A stretch of 18,177 nt of DNA from Planctomycetota bacterium (GTDB taxonomy: Bacteria; Planctomycetota; GCA-002687715): NCBI GenBank assembly GCA_013213915.1, contig JABSRK010000031.1, positions 1-18,177 on the forward strand. The letters run 5' to 3'. A program made the position numbers and the translations under genes. Below the pieces are notes generated by a model. The model was not told the DNA's origin, did no database searches, and worked only from the letters and a program-made list of their open reading frames with translations. Positions 1 through 7,584 of the stretch are shown one piece after another; the stretch's first letter is position 1, and each line of letters opens with the position of its first letter.

Positions 1-111
1 GGCGACGATATCATCCTCACCATGGAAGATACGCTGCAGGTCGCGGCGCGAAATAACCGCACCTACCAGCAGACCAAGGAAAATATCTTCCGCTCCGCCC
101 TCGACCTCGAT
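1..111 (+). pseudogene. Possible TolC-family outer membrane efflux protein fragment
   Basis: Read on the plus strand in frame 1, this edge has the order of residues typical of the first helix pair of a TolC/OEP domain: ILTMEDTLQVAARNN, then RTYQQTKENIF and SALDLD. TolC-family proteins commonly show L-x-L-E-x-A-L...A...N-R-x-Y-Q...K-E-x-(V/I)-(Y/F)...A-L-D-L at this point. By hand count, third-position GC is about 29 of 37 codons here, against about 22 of 37 for the opposing minus frame. The match stops near base 111 and the frame then becomes arginine-rich and unconvincing. It would be the middle of a gene that begins before the window. This is an alternative to the C-terminal end of the coiled-coil protein, and both cannot be fully right. 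Confidence 0.35.
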
Positions 112-1257
112 CCCCTCCGGCCGCACGCGCGCGATCGACGACGTCTCGAGCGTCACGTGCTCCTCGTTGAACGTTCTCAGGTACTCGGACGACGACGTGG
201 GACGCTTGCAGCCCAGGTCGTAGTCGGGCGTCAGCGCGCGAGCGAGGGCGCGGTCGGAGACCTCCGACTCTGTGTTGGCGAGCGCGCTCACCAGCTGGGC
301 ATGGACACTCTCCGATGACGACGTCGCGAGGTAGGCAGCCTCGACCGCGCACAGCCGGACCGCGACCGAATCATGAACGAGCCCTGCCTTCAGGTGGTCG
401 TCGAGAGCGTCGGCCCCGGCCGTGACCATGGCCGCGCCGATCCACTTGCAGAACGCCTCGTCGGTCCGGCCTGAGCGCGCGACCGCCGTGACGAGCAATC
501 CGACGTCCAGGTCGGTGATAGTGGACGCAGCGGCTGCAGCGCAAACGCCGCGATCGCCGCTGGAGAAATGCGCCGCCAGGAACGGGAACAGCCACTCCCC
601 GCTCCCCAGTTGCTCGCGAAGACGCGCGGCATCGGGCTCGGTCGTGGCGTCGAGCACGCTCACGACGTGCACGCCGACCTCGGAACCAAGCGGTCCCTCC
701 AGCGGGTCGAGCATGCTCCGTTCGAGTTCTTGGAGCTCCCGCTCGCGTTCTTCGGCCTCGAGGCGCGCGGCCTCCATCCCCGCTTGGACGGCCTTCAACT
801 GCTCACTCAGCGCGCGAGCATTCTGGGCGCCGTCGCGACGCGCCGTCTCGAGTTCACCAGCCAGGCGCGTCGCGTCGCCCTTGAGCCTATGGCTTCGCTC
901 CCGCGACTCGCCCAGGGACCCGAGCAGGCGATCGTGTTCTTCACCCAGCTTCTCGAGCCGTTGCTCGATGACCGTCCCCCGCGACTTCTTCACCCCGGCG
1001 AGCTCGCGCGCGTGACGGGCACGTTCGGCGGCGACCTCCTTGTTCACCCGTTCTCGGACGGCGCGGCCCACGTCCACCTGCGCCTGACTCTGGCGGGCAG
1101 CCAACTCCCGCTGGAAGCGCTCCCGCTCCACCCGCAACGCATCTCGCTCGCCGAGCCAAAGGAAGGCGAACACGCCCGCCGCGGCACATCCGATCGCGGC
1201 AAGGATACGTGCAATCAGGCCGCCTCGGGACGGCTCGGGTGATGGGTCCTCATACAT
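1..1257 (-). CDS. Membrane-anchored coiled-coil protein with HEAT-like C-terminal region (3' end outside window)
   Basis: I do not recognise a named family. The frame is open from an ATG at 1257 to the window edge (at least 419 codons). Residues 1-12 are polar, residues about 13-35 form one transmembrane helix (ARILAAIGCAAAGVFAFLWL), and residues about 37-190 are a heptad-rich, charged coiled coil (many E/R/A/L, for example VERERFQRELAARQ and EAEERERELQELE). From about 195 on there are alpha-helical, alanine-rich segments such as SVAVRLCAVEAAYLA that resemble HEAT repeats. The likely topology is a single N-terminal anchor with a long rod outside or inside the membrane. No catalytic motif is visible. 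It follows the pseudopilin remnant and may serve the same envelope machine, but that is context only. The last ~37 codons (1-111) have poorer codon bias than the rest and may not belong to this gene. The upstream ribosome site is weak (a G-rich run). Confidence 0.6.
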   Translation of the reverse strand, partial: MYEDPSPEPSRGGLIARILAAIGCAAAGVFAFLWLGERDALRVERERFQRELAARQSQAQVDVGRAVRERVNKEVAAERARHARELAGVKKSRGTVIEQRLEKLGEEHDRLLGSLGESRERSHRLKGDATRLAGELETARRDGAQNARALSEQLKAVQAGMEAARLEAEERERELQELERSMLDPLEGPLGSEVGVHVVSVLDATTEPDAARLREQLGSGEWLFPFLAAHFSSGDRGVCAAAAASTITDLDVGLLVTAVARSGRTDEAFCKWIGAAMVTAGADALDDHLKAGLVHDSVAVRLCAVEAAYLATSSSESVHAQLVSALANTESEVSDRALARALTPDYDLGCKRPTSSSEYLRTFNEEHVTLETSSIARVRPEGIEVEGGAEDIFLGLLVGAVISRRDLQRIFHGEDDIVA

Positions 1258-1276
1258 GGAACGACCCCCAGGGACA

Positions 1277-1299
1277 GGGGCTTGAAGGTAGCAAGCCCC
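1277..1299 (-). terminator. Perfect 8-bp hairpin between pilin remnant and coiled-coil gene
   Basis: The arms ggggcttg (1277-1284) and caagcccc (1292-1299) pair perfectly around a 7-base loop. The hairpin sits 55 bases after the remnant's stop and 20 bases before the coiled-coil gene's start. No T-run follows on either strand, so it is a weak or Rho-assisted terminator, or a 5' leader structure of the downstream gene. Confidence 0.35.
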
Positions 1300-1353
1300 G
1301 ACCACGGGGGTCAAACGCGCTCAGGAGAACGAGCGGGGTATTCCGAGATCGGG

Positions 1354-1688
1354 CTACTTCAGCGCCGCCCAGGAGTTGCCATCCGTCGCCGGGCTGCCGG
1401 AAGACCCCGCCTGGATCGGGAATACGAAGCACGACCAGGCGTACTCGCAGGCAGAGGCATCGACCGTCGGGTCGGGACCGCGGCTCGCGATCTCGGCTGG
1501 CTCCGCCAAACTCGCGTCAGGCACGAACTTCAAGAGGTGGTGCCGCTCTTCGATCTGCGGCCCCGGGCACCGACCATCGCGGCGGGCGCAGCAAGGATGG
1601 GCTGGAGCCAGAAACAAGGGACCTGCCTGTGGCATGGAGAGACGGGCCGGCCTCCGCGCACTCGGGAGACTGGCCCGTACTCCGGTTT
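1354..1688 (-). pseudogene. Truncated, frameshifted second copy of the adjacent pseudopilin gene
   Basis: This stretch directly follows the intact pseudopilin gene and resembles its C-terminal two thirds. One frame gives KPEYGP, then LQPILAAP and SKSG before a stop at 1530-1532. A second frame takes over at about 1540 with LLKFVPDASLAEPAE, DASACEYAWSCFVFPI and ATDGNSWAALK, and ends at TAG 1354. The intact gene has GEYGS, DPPILGA, NKSG, YLFQMWLPD, DADNCEIFWSCYGFPV and AVDGNTWTAVQ at the matching places. The switch needs two extra bases just after the KSG codons. About 45 residues between the FP and DGN motifs are missing, as is the whole N-terminal class III signal and helix. A 93-codon frame from an ATG at 1635 is open but does not start at a pilin N-terminus. 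I read it as a decayed tandem duplicate. A silent donor cassette is a less likely alternative. Confidence 0.65.
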
Positions 1689-1710
1689 CTGCGTCAGCAG
1701 AGAAGTTCGA

Positions 1711-2406
1711 CTACTGGACCGCGGTCCAGGTGTTGCCGTCGACGGCGGTCCCGTTGGTGATGGCGAGCGGGTCGCCCATCGAGGTGCCACCGACCAGGGC
1801 AGCGTTCCAATCAGGGCCGCTGGACTGGTCGTACTGGAGGGTGGTCATCCTGGTCTGGATGATCTCACCACGCTGGTTCACGAAGAAGGCGCGGTTGCCG
1901 GTCGTGCCACCGTCCACGGGGAACCCGTAGCAGGACCAGAAGATCTCACAGTTGTCCGCGTCCCAGGCCGCGTTGCCGCCAGCACCGCTGGCCCCTTCCG
2001 CCTGGCCGACGTCGTTCACGTCCGGGAGCCACATCTGGAACAGGTAGCCAGATTTATTGACGTGGGAGTTCGCATCGACGCCCTGGAAGGTCGCGCCGAG
2101 GATGGGCGGATCCAGCGTAGCCGCGGGACCGTTACCACCCGCACGGGTGTTGAGGAAGCACTGGCCGGACATCTCGGCAAAGCTGCCGTACTCGCCCGTC
2201 CCGTCAAGATCGTCGTCGACCGCCCCAGTCGTCTGGAACTGGGCCTGAGCGGACGACAGGTTCCGCAGCGTCGCGATGGCGTTCGACTCGTTGGCCGCCA
2301 GGCGCGACGAAAGCAGGTTCGGCACGGCGATGGCGGCAATGATGGCGATGATGGCGACGACGATCATCAACTCGATGAGGGTGAAACCCTGTTGCTTGCG
2401 ATTCAT
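1711..2406 (-). CDS. Type II secretion / type IV pilus major pseudopilin (GspG-like)
   Basis: This 231-residue protein has a textbook class III signal: leader MNRKQQG, then FTLIELMIVVAIIAIIAAIA. Prepilin peptidase would cut after Gly7 and methylate Phe8, and Glu12 is the conserved Glu+5. The hydrophobic helix spans about residues 8-30 and continues as VPNLLSSRLAANESNAIATLR, the usual polymer-forming stalk. The rest is a globular head with AVDDDLDGTGEYGSF, a Cys pair (near CFLN and NCEIFWSC) and a C-terminal GNRAFFVNQRGEI stretch typical of planctomycete pseudopilins. The start at 2406 is chosen because it begins the leader and is preceded by GAGGAGAA at 9-base spacing; an in-frame ATG at 2544 would overlap the previous gene. 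It is likely a substrate of the prepilin peptidase encoded at 8459-9310 and assembles on the GspF platform. Confidence 0.9.
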   Translation of the reverse strand: MNRKQQGFTLIELMIVVAIIAIIAAIAVPNLLSSRLAANESNAIATLRNLSSAQAQFQTTGAVDDDLDGTGEYGSFAEMSGQCFLNTRAGGNGPAATLDPPILGATFQGVDANSHVNKSGYLFQMWLPDVNDVGQAEGASGAGGNAAWDADNCEIFWSCYGFPVDGGTTGNRAFFVNQRGEIIQTRMTTLQYDQSSGPDWNAALVGGTSMGDPLAITNGTAVDGNTWTAVQ

Positions 2407-2446
2407 GTGGGTAAGTTCTCCTCGAACTCTCGCTTCGTGAAACCTA

Positions 2447-2462
2447 CGAGGGGTAATCCTCG
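2447..2462 (-). other. Short inverted repeat ahead of the pseudopilin gene
   Basis: cgagg (2447-2451) and cctcg (2458-2462) pair around six bases, 40 bases before the pseudopilin ATG and just after the TPR gene's stop. It may be a leader structure or RNA processing site that sets pilin levels apart from the upstream genes. It is short and could be chance. Confidence 0.2.
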
Positions 2463-2488
2463 AGTCTTGGATCGCACGCCACCCGGGA

Positions 2489-3112
2489 CTACTTGCCAGG
2501 CGATCTGACGACCGGCGCTGACTCGTTGGAACCCGAGGCCTCATCGGCCTCGCGCAGCTTGCGTATACGTCGACGCAATCCGCTGGCGTGCGGGTCTACA
2601 GGGTTCTCTTCGGCCAATCGGTCGACCTCACCTAACGCGGCATCCCAGTGACATTTCGACATCAAGAGAATCGCGCGCAGCTGGCGCGTCTTTGCTGACT
2701 CGCCGTATCGGTTTGCAGCGTCCTCGAGACGCCTCTCGGCGACGGCCACCTGTCCACGTCGTCGCTGGATGTCCGCGAGGGTCACCTGCAGTTCGAGGTG
2801 CTCGGCGTCTGATTTACACAGATCCAGCGCCCGCTCGTATGCGCGGGTACTGCCATCCAGATTGCCCACCCCATCCTCGAGCCAGCCACAGAGAAGCGGG
2901 ACCCGGATGTCGTCCGGGTAGCGCTCGTCCATCACCTCTATGAGATGGCGCGCTTCGTCCCACTTACCCTCGCTGGCGAGGCGAAAGACCTCCGTCTTGT
3001 CCTGGTCGAGCCCGAGGTGCGGGACGTAGAACCAGCCCAGGTACACCAGCGCGATCAGCGCGATCGCGCCGATCGTGTACAGGCCAAAGCGCATCCGGGT
3101 CCGGGTGGTCAT
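2489..3112 (-). CDS. Membrane-anchored TPR-repeat protein
   Basis: This 207-residue protein has a short basic N-terminus, one transmembrane helix at residues about 9-30 (FGLYTIGAIALIALVYLGWF) and then helical repeats. The segments FRLASEGKWDEARHLIEVM, STRAYERALDLCKSD, VAVAERRLEDAANRYGES and KCHWDAALGEVDRLAEENP have the spaced small and aromatic residues of TPR helices. The C-terminus is polar and probably disordered. It lies between gspF and the pseudopilin gene, 7 bases after the gspF stop, so it is almost certainly in the same operon. TPR proteins in such loci usually act as assembly or pilotin-like scaffolds. Here that role is inferred from position only. There is no strong ribosome site ahead of the ATG, which suggests translational coupling to gspF. 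Confidence 0.8.
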   Translation of the reverse strand: MTTRTRMRFGLYTIGAIALIALVYLGWFYVPHLGLDQDKTEVFRLASEGKWDEARHLIEVMDERYPDDIRVPLLCGWLEDGVGNLDGSTRAYERALDLCKSDAEHLELQVTLADIQRRRGQVAVAERRLEDAANRYGESAKTRQLRAILLMSKCHWDAALGEVDRLAEENPVDPHASGLRRRIRKLREADEASGSNESAPVVRSPGK

Positions 3113-3119
3113 GGGCGTC

Positions 3120-4340
3120 CTACTTCGGGGTCAGGGCTTCCTGCAACTTCATGATGGGCAGGAACACGGCCAGCACGATGCCGCCCACGACGATGCCCAT
3201 GACCGCTATCAGCACCGGCTCGATGAGCGACGTCAGACCCTTCACTTCGGCTTCGACCTGCTGGTCGTAGAACTCGGAGATCTTGCTGAGCAGCGACTCG
3301 AGCGCACCGGACCGTTCACCGACGCCGATCATGCGAACCACCATCGGCGGGAACACTGACTCCTTGCTCAACGGGTTGGCCAGGGTGTCACCCTGCCGAA
3401 CGCTGTCCATCGCCTTTCTCACCGCCGAGTGAATGACCGTGTTGCCGGCCGTCTCCGCGACAATTTCGAGCGAACCGAGGATGGGGACTCCGCTCTTGAT
3501 CATCGTCGAGAAGGTGCGGCTGAATCGCGACAGCGCCACCTTGCGAAACAGCGGCCCGAACACCGGCATGGAAAGCAACATTCGATCCCAGATGCGCCGA
3601 CCCGCGGAAGTACGCTTCCAGAACGAGAACGCCATGGAGAGTCCGACGAGACCCCCGAAGCACAGGGCGATGTTGTCCTTCATCCACAGAGACGCGTTCA
3701 TGACGGTCTGGGTGATCCCCGGGAGTTCAACACCGAGGCCGTCGAAAATCTCTTTGAACTTCGGGACGATCACGATCATCAGGAAGCCAGTGATGGCGAG
3801 GACAAGCACCATGCTGACGACCGGGTAGGTCATGGCCGCCTTGATCTCGCGACGCAGCCTCGCCGTCGCCTCCAGATAGTCCGCGAGCCGACCGAGGATC
3901 TCGTCGAGTTGGCCCGACGCCTCCCCGGCGCGCACCATGCTCACGTAGATGTTCGAGAAGATCTTCGGGAACCCGGAGAGGGACTGGGACAGGTCTGACC
4001 CGGCGCGGATCTCTTCGATCACGCTCGAGAGTGCTCTGCGAAAGCCGGCGCTCTCCGCCTGCTCCTCAAGGATCTCAAGGCACTCGAGCAGGGGGATGCC
4101 AGCGGAGACCATGGTCGAGAGTTGACGGGTGAACAACTCGAGTTCGCCCTTCTTCGGCCGCGACGATTGCAGGCTGAAGAACCCGCCCTTGGCGCCTCCG
4201 CTCCGGGTGGCCTTGACCTTGACGATCTGCAGGTTCCTGCGCCGGAGGCCCTCCGTCGCCTCGACCTGCGTGGCAGCGTCGATGGTTCCGCGGATGGTCT
4301 TGCCCGCGGAGTCCTTCGCGTTGTACTTGAACGTCAACAT
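3120..4340 (-). CDS. gspF: Type II secretion / type IV pilus inner-membrane platform protein GspF/PilC
   Basis: This 406-residue protein matches the family's usual length of about 400. The N-terminus FKYNAKDSAGKTIRGTID and the phrase ELFTRQLSTMVSAGIPLLECLEIL (about 67-91) are the classical first T2SSF domain signature. The repeat of it, LSRFSRTFSTMIKSGVPILGSLEI, is at about 270-293. Membrane helices lie near residues 172-193 (PVVSMVLVLAITGFLMIVIVPKF), 225-240 and 372-395 (LIEPVLIAVMGIVVGGIVLAV). MIGVGERSGALE (about 337-348) is the conserved second-domain motif. The protein couples the cytoplasmic ATPase to pseudopilin assembly. It starts 30 bases after pilT ends, with a purine-rich GAAGAGAGA ahead of the ATG, in one run with the TPR and pseudopilin genes. 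Confidence 0.95.
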   Translation of the reverse strand: MLTFKYNAKDSAGKTIRGTIDAATQVEATEGLRRRNLQIVKVKATRSGGAKGGFFSLQSSRPKKGELELFTRQLSTMVSAGIPLLECLEILEEQAESAGFRRALSSVIEEIRAGSDLSQSLSGFPKIFSNIYVSMVRAGEASGQLDEILGRLADYLEATARLRREIKAAMTYPVVSMVLVLAITGFLMIVIVPKFKEIFDGLGVELPGITQTVMNASLWMKDNIALCFGGLVGLSMAFSFWKRTSAGRRIWDRMLLSMPVFGPLFRKVALSRFSRTFSTMIKSGVPILGSLEIVAETAGNTVIHSAVRKAMDSVRQGDTLANPLSKESVFPPMVVRMIGVGERSGALESLLSKISEFYDQQVEAEVKGLTSLIEPVLIAVMGIVVGGIVLAVFLPIMKLQEALTPK

Positions 4341-4370
4341 CAGTGGGTCTCTCTTCCCCGCCTGACCGCG

Positions 4371-5453
4371 CTACCGGCGCGATCCGACAAGGCCGCCGTT
4401 CATCAGCCGCATCAGGTCGTCCTTGTCCGTCGACCTGTTCATCGCTTCCTCCAGCGAGATGACGCGGCGGTTGTGAAGCTCGTGGAGCGACATGTTCATG
4501 GTCTTCATGCCGTCCTTGCCGCCCGTCTGGATCTGCGAGTAGATCTGGTGCGCCTTGTTCTCGCGGATGAGGCTGCGGATCGCCGTATTGGCGAGCATGA
4601 TCTCGGAGCAGAGAATTCGGCCCGATCCTCTGGCGCGCGGCATGAGTTGCTGGCTGAACACGCCCTGCAACGTGAAGGAGAGCTGGGTTCGGATCTGCTG
4701 TTGCTGGTAGGCAGGGAACACGTCGACGATGCGGTTGATCGTCTGGACAGCGTCTGATGTATGCAGCGTCGCGAACGTCAGGTGGCCGGTCTCCGCCAGG
4801 GTCAGCGCTGCCTCGATGGTCTCGAGGTCACGCATCTCGCCGATGAGCACGACGTCCGGGTCCTGGCGCAGGACGCTCCGCAACGCATACTTGAACTCGA
4901 GCGTGTCCGACCCCACCTCCCGCTGGTTGAACAGGCAGCGCTTGTTGCGATGGAGAAACTCGATCGGATCCTCGATCGTGACGATGTGCGACTCGCGCGT
5001 GCGATTGATGTAGTCGATCATCGCCGCCAGGGTGGTGCTCTTCCCCGACCCCGTCGCACCCGTCACCAGGATCAGCCCCTTCGGCAGCTTGCACAGCTTC
5101 GTGCAGACCTCAGCGGGCAGGCTGAGCTCCTCGAAGCTCTTCACATCGAACGGGATGAGCCGGAAAACCGCCGCGACCGTACCCCGTTGCTGGAACACGT
5201 TCGTCCTGAAACGCCCGAGTCCGGAGACGCCGAAGCTGAGATCCAGCTCCAGCTTCTCTTCGAAGGTGGCGATCTGGTCGTTGGTCAGGATCGAGTACAC
5301 GATCTGCTTCGTGTCCTCGTGGCCCAACGGTTCCGGTGACTCGTCCACCAGATTCCCGTCCAGCCGGATCTTCGGTGGACTCCCGGCCGAAAGGTGGAGA
5401 TCGGAACCCCCGCGGCTGACCAGGGTCTCCAGCAACTCCTCCAGCTTGACCAT
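4371..5453 (-). CDS. pilT: PilT-type hexameric ATPase (pilus retraction / secretion motor)
   Basis: This 360-residue protein has the full PilT layout. The N-terminal domain has SDLHLSAG at about 17-24. The Walker A motif GATGSGKST is at 132-140, the Asp box IVTIEDPIEF at about 157-166, Walker B DPDVVLIGEMRD at about 198-209 and the His box ETGHLTFATLHT at about 221-232. AIRSLIRENK at 291-300 corresponds to the AIRNLIRE motif that marks retraction ATPases. The start at 5453 is preferred over an in-frame ATG at 5510. It begins the family's usual N-terminus and has a very strong GGAGGAGGGAAG site at good spacing. It leads the run pilT-gspF-TPR-pseudopilin. No extension ATPase (PilB/GspE) is present in the window. 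Confidence 0.95.
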   Translation of the reverse strand: MVKLEELLETLVSRGGSDLHLSAGSPPKIRLDGNLVDESPEPLGHEDTKQIVYSILTNDQIATFEEKLELDLSFGVSGLGRFRTNVFQQRGTVAAVFRLIPFDVKSFEELSLPAEVCTKLCKLPKGLILVTGATGSGKSTTLAAMIDYINRTRESHIVTIEDPIEFLHRNKRCLFNQREVGSDTLEFKYALRSVLRQDPDVVLIGEMRDLETIEAALTLAETGHLTFATLHTSDAVQTINRIVDVFPAYQQQQIRTQLSFTLQGVFSQQLMPRARGSGRILCSEIMLANTAIRSLIRENKAHQIYSQIQTGGKDGMKTMNMSLHELHNRRVISLEEAMNRSTDKDDLMRLMNGGLVGSRR

Positions 5454-5458
5454 GGGCC

Positions 5459-5471
5459 TTCCCTCCTCCTC
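5459..5471 (-). promoter_or_regulatory. Strong Shine-Dalgarno of pilT that decides its start
   Basis: On the minus strand GAGGAGGAGGGAA precedes the ATG at 5453 with suitable spacing. It supports this start over the in-frame ATG 57 bases upstream at 5510. Confidence 0.7.
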
Positions 5472-5499
5472 GGACCGAGAGCGGACGCGAGGCTGGACG

Positions 5500-5516
5500 G
5501 AACCCCGCATATGGGG
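5500..5516 (-). promoter_or_regulatory. CCCCATATG-CG-GGGTTC motif upstream of pilT (copy 1)
   Basis: The minus strand reads CCCCATATGCGGGGTTC about 50 bases before the pilT start. A near-identical element, lacking two bases in the middle, lies at the same distance before the EF-G-like gene (7585-7599). The core is palindromic, suggesting a dimeric regulator site. The central CATATG also supplies an in-frame ATG that would lengthen PilT by 19 residues. No consensus -35/-10 pair is obvious around it. Confidence 0.4.
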
Positions 5517-5565
5517 GTATCGGCCAATTCAGGTGGGGAGCCGCAGTTCTTGGGCCAGGACCGCC

Positions 5566-7533
5566 CTAGTCGTCGTCCGAGGACGGCTTGAACGCCGCGA
5601 TCAGCTCCTGCTGGATATTCGCTGGCACGGACTCGTAGTGGCTCGGTTCCATGGTGAACGAGCCTTCGCCCGAGGTGATGGACGTGAGGGCGCGGGAGTA
5701 CTCGGCCGCTTCCGCGAGGGGCATCTCGGCCTTGATGACCTGATCGTCGCCGATCTGGTCCATCCCCTGGATACGTCCGCGGCGCGTGTTGAGGTCGCCC
5801 GAAACGTCACCCATGTACTGGCCCGGGATGGTGATCTCGAGCTTGACGATGGGTTCGAGGATGGTCGGACGGGCCGCCTTGACGGCTTCGGAGAACGCGC
5901 GCCCACCAGCCATCTTGAACGCGGCCTCGGACGAGTCGACATCGTGGAACTTACCGTCCGTGATCTTCACCGTGATGTCCTCCATCGGATACCCGGCGAT
6001 GATGCCCAGCGTCATCTTCTGCTTGACGCCCTTCTCGATGGCGGGCTCGAAGTTCTTCGGGATGGAGCCGCCGAAGATGGCCCACTGGTAGTCCAGGCCG
6101 CACCCGGGTTCTCCCGCCGCGACCTCGAGGTAGACCTCCGCGAATTGGCCGCGGCCACCGGTCTGCTTCTTGTGGCGATAGTGACCCTTCGCTCCCCCCG
6201 TGACACACTCCTTGTACGGCACCTTGGGCTTCTTGGTCTCCACCTCCAGGTTCATGCGCGCCTTCAAGCGACGCAGAACGATATCGAGGTGGAGCTGGCT
6301 CATCCCGCAGATGCAGTGCTCGTGGGTGGCCATTTCGCGATACGAGATGAACGTGAACGACTCCTCGGCGAGCTTGCCCAGGCCTTCGGCGATCTTCGCC
6401 TCCTCGCCCCGTTTCGTCGGGAAGACGGCGAGGCTGTACATGGGTTTGGGCCCTTGTATGAGCTTGACGCTCTTGCCGCTGTCCTGCGCCGCGAGCGTGT
6501 CGCCGACCCGAAGGCTGTCGTTCTTCAACAGGACGATCAGGTCGCCGGAAATCCCGCTGTCAACCTCGGACTGTTCCTTGCCCTGCACGCGAAAGACGTG
6601 ACCGGTCTTCTCCTTCTTGCCCGCGCGAATATTGACAAAGGTCTCACCCGGCTTGACGGTCCCCCTCAGCACGCGCACGTGCCCGATCTTGCCGACATGC
6701 TTATCGACCTGGACCTTCCAGACGATGCCGACAAAGGGACCTGCCGGGTCCGCAGCGATCGCCTCGGCGTCCTCGCCGCCTTCCTTGACGAGGTCACGTG
6801 GCGCGTCCGCAGGGCTCGGCCCCAACTCGACGATGAAATCGAGCAGCGTGTCCAGCCCGGCGTCCTCGTCGGAACTGGTGAAGATGACGGGGACGACGGT
6901 GCCCGCCGCGAGCGCTGGCCCCGCGACCTTGGCGAGTTCCTCCTTGGAAACGGTCTCGCCCTCGAGATAGCGCATCATCAGGTCTTCGTCGACCTCGACG
7001 ACTGCCTCGGTCCACGCTTCGTTGAAGTCGCCGACCTCGTCCGGCGCGCGCCACGGGATGCAACGATCTCCGAACTGTGCGCGGATCTTCCCGAGCACGT
7101 CGGAGAGCTTGCCGTCCATCAGGTCGCACTTGGTGACGACGATCGCCCGGGCGCGCTGGCCACCGACCCCGAGCGCCCAACCGCGCTTGGTGTTGACCTG
7201 GATACCGTTGGCAGCGTTGACACAGACGAGCACGAGGTCCGCACCGTTGTAGCCCCCGACCGATTCGCCGATGAAGTCCGGATAGCCGGGACAGTCGATC
7301 AGGTTGATCTCCCGGTCCCGGTAGGACGTGCGCCCACAGGCCGAGTCTATGGAGTGGCCGCGGTCGTGTTCGAGGTCGTCGAAGTCGAAGAGCGAGGTCT
7401 TCTCCTTGACGCTCCCCGGGCGACCGACGGCGCCGCCCTTGGCGAGGAGGTGGTCGGCGAGCGTGGTCTTCCCTGCGTCTGCGTGGCCGACCAGGGCCAC
7501 GTTACGGATCTGCGACGTCGTGTGCTTGGGCAT
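5566..7533 (-). CDS. Elongation factor G-like GTPase (EF-G paralogue)
   Basis: This 655-residue protein is slightly shorter than canonical EF-G (about 690) and has the EF-G domain order. The G domain has a P-loop GHADAGKT at 16-23, HDRGHSIDSA at about 56-65 for switch I, DCPGYPDF at 80-87 and TKCD at 134-137. Domain II follows (GPFVGIVWKVQVDKHVGKIG), then domain III (MSQLHLDIVLRRLK, a conserved EF-G phrase), domain IV (around GGRGQFAEVYLEV) and domain V with PGQYMGDVSGDLNTRRGRIQGM. The usual D-T-P-G-H is D-C-P-G-Y, so the catalytic switch II His is Tyr84, and the usual N-K-x-D is T-K-C-D. These changes mark the EF-G-like/EF-G2 group rather than the housekeeping factor; some of these bind GTP with little ribosome-stimulated hydrolysis (family knowledge). 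The start at 7533 fits the family N-terminus; an ATG at 7593 adds 20 unlikely residues. Function is unassigned. Confidence 0.9.
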   Translation of the reverse strand: MPKHTTSQIRNVALVGHADAGKTTLADHLLAKGGAVGRPGSVKEKTSLFDFDDLEHDRGHSIDSACGRTSYRDREINLIDCPGYPDFIGESVGGYNGADLVLVCVNAANGIQVNTKRGWALGVGGQRARAIVVTKCDLMDGKLSDVLGKIRAQFGDRCIPWRAPDEVGDFNEAWTEAVVEVDEDLMMRYLEGETVSKEELAKVAGPALAAGTVVPVIFTSSDEDAGLDTLLDFIVELGPSPADAPRDLVKEGGEDAEAIAADPAGPFVGIVWKVQVDKHVGKIGHVRVLRGTVKPGETFVNIRAGKKEKTGHVFRVQGKEQSEVDSGISGDLIVLLKNDSLRVGDTLAAQDSGKSVKLIQGPKPMYSLAVFPTKRGEEAKIAEGLGKLAEESFTFISYREMATHEHCICGMSQLHLDIVLRRLKARMNLEVETKKPKVPYKECVTGGAKGHYRHKKQTGGRGQFAEVYLEVAAGEPGCGLDYQWAIFGGSIPKNFEPAIEKGVKQKMTLGIIAGYPMEDITVKITDGKFHDVDSSEAAFKMAGGRAFSEAVKAARPTILEPIVKLEITIPGQYMGDVSGDLNTRRGRIQGMDQIGDDQVIKAEMPLAEAAEYSRALTSITSGEGSFTMEPSHYESVPANIQQELIAAFKPSSDDD

Positions 7534-7584
7534 TGGAGGGTCTCTCTCAGCCGAAGGTCTTTTTCCACAAAGAGTTGCGGCGCC

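Noticed and set aside
1354..1710. Programmed frameshift extending the pseudopilin into the downstream copy
   Set aside because: The intact gene ends in a TAG after a normal C-terminus, and the downstream region repeats the same segments rather than continuing them.
1282..2508. Plus-strand open frame across the pilin remnant and pseudopilin gene
   Set aside because: The minus strand encodes an unmistakable class III signal and pilin helix; the plus translation is low-complexity Arg/Gly/Val.
5454..5510. N-terminal extension of PilT by 19 residues from the ATG at 5510
   Set aside because: The family begins at the MVKLEELLE-type start, which has a far stronger ribosome site; the extension is Arg/Glu-rich and unlike PilT. 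Kept only as part of the shared-motif finding.
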